DNA of 64,000 nt from Auraticoccus monumenti (GTDB taxonomy: Bacteria; Actinomycetota; Actinomycetes; Propionibacteriales; Propionibacteriaceae): the NCBI RefSeq assembly GCF_900101785.1, contig NZ_LT629688.1, positions 3,658,001 to 3,722,000 of the forward strand. Direction: 5' to 3'. The translations under genes and the position numbers were made by a program. Numbering within the stretch: the first letter of the stretch is position 1; each line of letters starts with the position of its first letter. Of the stretch, positions 63,045 to 64,000 are shown piece by piece. The notes beneath the pieces were generated by a model. That model saw only the letters and a program-made list of their open reading frames with translations, ran no database searches and had not been told where the DNA came from.

Positions 63045-63072
63045 TTGCGTATCCTGTCGTGAAGGCTATAGT
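63045..63072 (+). promoter_or_regulatory. promoter of the island lsr2 gene
   Basis: -35-like TTGCGT (63045-63050) and -10 TATAGT (63067-63072), 16 bases apart, about 40 bases before the lsr2 ATG, directly downstream of the terminator at 62964. Confidence 0.5.
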
Positions 63073-63114
63073 CGTTTCGACTCGCATACTCAGTCAACAT
63101 TCGGGAGAACCAAC

Positions 63115-63453
63115 ATGGGTAAGCGCACCATCGAGCTGCTCGTCGACGACATCGACGGCACAGAGCTGAACGAGAACGACGGCAAGACGATCCGCTTCGC
63201 CTGGCAGGGCGTGGAGTACTCGATCGACCTGAGCGAGAAGAACGCCAAGAAGTTTGAGGACGCGGTGGAGCCCTACCGCACCAACGCGACTCGCGTCGGC
63301 GGTCGGGTGTCCCGTGGTGCGGGCGTTGCCACCAGGACCGACAGGTCCCAGCTTGCGGCCATCCGTAAGTGGGCGCGCGCGAAGGGCATGAAGGTCAGCG
63401 AACGCGGCCGCATCAGCCAGGAAGTCCTTGACGCCTACAACGACGAGAACTGA
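63115..63453 (+). CDS. lsr2: Lsr2-family nucleoid-associated silencer
   Basis: H-NS-like DNA-bridging protein that binds AT-rich DNA and silences foreign genes. 112 aa: dimerisation domain (KRTIELLVDDIDGTELNEND, GVEYSIDLSEKNAKKFEDAV), linker with basic residues, C-terminal DNA-binding part IRKWARAKGMKVSERGRISQEVLDAY; the AT-hook-like RGR is kept. Island- or phage-borne copy rather than the chromosomal one, judged by context. Own promoter and terminator. Confidence 0.93.
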   Translation: MGKRTIELLVDDIDGTELNENDGKTIRFAWQGVEYSIDLSEKNAKKFEDAVEPYRTNATRVGGRVSRGAGVATRTDRSQLAAIRKWARAKGMKVSERGRISQEVLDAYNDEN

Positions 63454-63474
63454 CACCCAGCTCAAACAGACCAC

Positions 63475-63505
63475 GACCCCGGTGAACTAAGCGCTCACCG
63501 GGGTC
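63475..63505 (+). terminator. terminator after lsr2
   Basis: GACCCCGGTGA (63475-63485) and TCACCGGGGTC (63495-63505) form a perfect 11-bp stem with a 9-base loop, 21 bases after the lsr2 stop, between convergent genes. Confidence 0.75.
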
Positions 63506-63520
63506 GCTGTGTGTTCCTAG

Positions 63521-63661
63521 TCAGATGATGCCTTCCCCGCCGCACTTGCTGCAGGTGATGTGGTCCGGATAGCCGGGTTGCTCTCCCTTCGGGTGAGGTA
63601 GCCATCCGCGGCCATCACACTTGCTGCACACGACGCGCTTCTTACGACTATCAGTTCCCAT
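63521..63661 (-). CDS. small DnaJ-type zinc-finger protein
   Basis: 46 aa with two CxxCxGxG motifs: VVCSKCDGRGWLP and ITCSKCGGEGII, forming one zinc site as in DnaJ or phage antitermination-type zinc proteins. ATG at 63661 has AGGAG nine bases upstream. The frame stays open further upstream to 63913, so a longer 130-aa form (with a CQCEH motif) cannot be excluded. Confidence 0.6.
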   Translation of the reverse strand: MGTDSRKKRVVCSKCDGRGWLPHPKGEQPGYPDHITCSKCGGEGII

Positions 63662-63806
63662 GCGGTTTCTCTCCTCTCGGTGCTCGCACTGACATGAGTC
63701 CCAGCCCTTTCCCGTCTCGGCTGGGCGGTCTTGGTCACGGTCAACCTCGTGCTGGTACATTTCGGCTTGGACTTCCGCGATCGGGCGTCCGTACTTGCGT
63801 CTCGAC

Positions 63807-64000
63807 TCAGCTCGGGCAGCACGCCCGTAGCGTGACGGGGCTACCGCTGGCTTCGTCCCGATCGAGAAGGGGCTGCTGCTCCCTGTTGTCGTCATGACGT
63901 TGGCGATGCCCATCGTAGGCTCGAAGGTTCGTGATGTCGGTGATGGTCAGGTTGCTGTTCATCCCGCTGAGCAAGAGCTTGGCGTCCGTTGGGACCGGCC
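63807..64000 (-). CDS. partial unrecognised island gene at the window edge
   Basis: Minus-strand frame open from the window end: DAKLLLSGMNSNLTITDITNLRAYDGHRQRHDDN (in part), then QQPLLDRDEASGSPVTL and a TGA at 63807-63809. Possible internal ATG at 63962. It overlaps the longer form of the zinc-finger frame, so only one of the two can be fully right. No family recognised. Confidence 0.3.
   Translation of the reverse strand, partial: PVPTDAKLLLSGMNSNLTITDITNLRAYDGHRQRHDDNREQQPLLDRDEASGSPVTLRACCPS

Larger units (their letters stand above)
56525..64000. mobile_element. decayed prophage or integrative element inserted in comM
   Basis: From 56525 to the window end GC content and codon choice drop visibly and the genes change type: HK97 capsid, HNH nuclease, DUF3846-like, Lsr2, small zinc-finger proteins. 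Most structural genes carry frameshifts or stop codons while several cargo genes (TIR, two membrane proteins, Lsr2) are intact. The left boundary is within the comM 3' end; the integrase and right end lie beyond the window. Confidence 0.8.

Overview
The window is very GC-rich chromosomal DNA of an actinobacterium, followed by about 7.5 kb of visibly less GC-rich mobile DNA. The actinobacterial assignment rests on mshC (mycothiol), an F420-type LLM oxidoreductase, DUF3090 and SCO1664-type proteins, an Lsr2 protein, many GTG starts and TGA-overlapped operons. From memory, the 1-17.5 kb blocks match the gene order of mycobacteria and relatives (infC-rpmI-rplT-methylase-pheS-pheT-argCJB; hisG-hisE; mshC-DUF3090-SCO1664-phosphatase). 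I cannot assign the species; the family is probably outside Mycobacteriales.

Layout. 1-9.7 kb, all minus strand: infC-rpmI-rplT (with hairpins between genes and a probable attenuator in the infC leader), a SpoU-type methyltransferase, pheS-pheT, then argC-argJ-argB behind an ARG-box-like palindrome. 9.7-17.5 kb: SseB-like, membrane and PH-domain proteins, hisG-hisE, mshC and the conserved genes around it, wrbA. 17.6-24.1 kb: an acetyltransferase, a pruA plus two class III aminotransferase operon for amino-acid/amine catabolism, a gene-free array of degenerate 75-80 bp repeats (22.7-23.5 kb), and a flavin reductase. 24.6-28 kb: uppP, LLM oxidoreductase, aldo/keto reductase, DUF5703.

28-48.9 kb is a sugar-catabolism region. 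It holds a secreted GH43 arabinanase-like enzyme, lutABC (L-lactate oxidation), an unrecognised 377-aa protein, uronate dehydrogenase, a ketoglutarate-semialdehyde-type dehydrogenase, a LacI regulator, the L-rhamnose operon rhaI-rhaEW-rhaB, a second LacI regulator, a CUT1 sugar ABC importer and an FAD oxidoreductase. RhaEW should make L-lactate from L-lactaldehyde, and LutABC should oxidise that lactate. Near-identical LacI-type palindromes lie upstream of both lutA and rhaI, so the two operons look like one regulon. Together the genes fit use of plant pectin sugars (rhamnose, arabinose, uronic acids).

49-56.4 kb: small conserved proteins, tRNA-Leu(GAG), a cystathionine synthase/lyase, a secreted LGFP-repeat amidase, and then the dprA-comM pair. 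dprA carries two frameshifts. comM is cut off after its last ~41 codons, and from 56.5 kb to the window end the DNA is a decayed prophage or integrative element. It contains an HK97-type capsid gene, an HNH nuclease and several small phage genes broken by frameshifts or amber codons. Scattered among these are intact genes: a TIR-domain protein with the WxxxE glutamate (candidate anti-phage NADase), two membrane proteins, and an Lsr2 silencer. Loss of both competence-related genes at the insertion junction, and survival of the cargo genes in the decayed element, are the main points of interest. A dispersed 15-bp-stem hairpin family (three copies) with compensatory base changes is the clearest undescribed sequence element.
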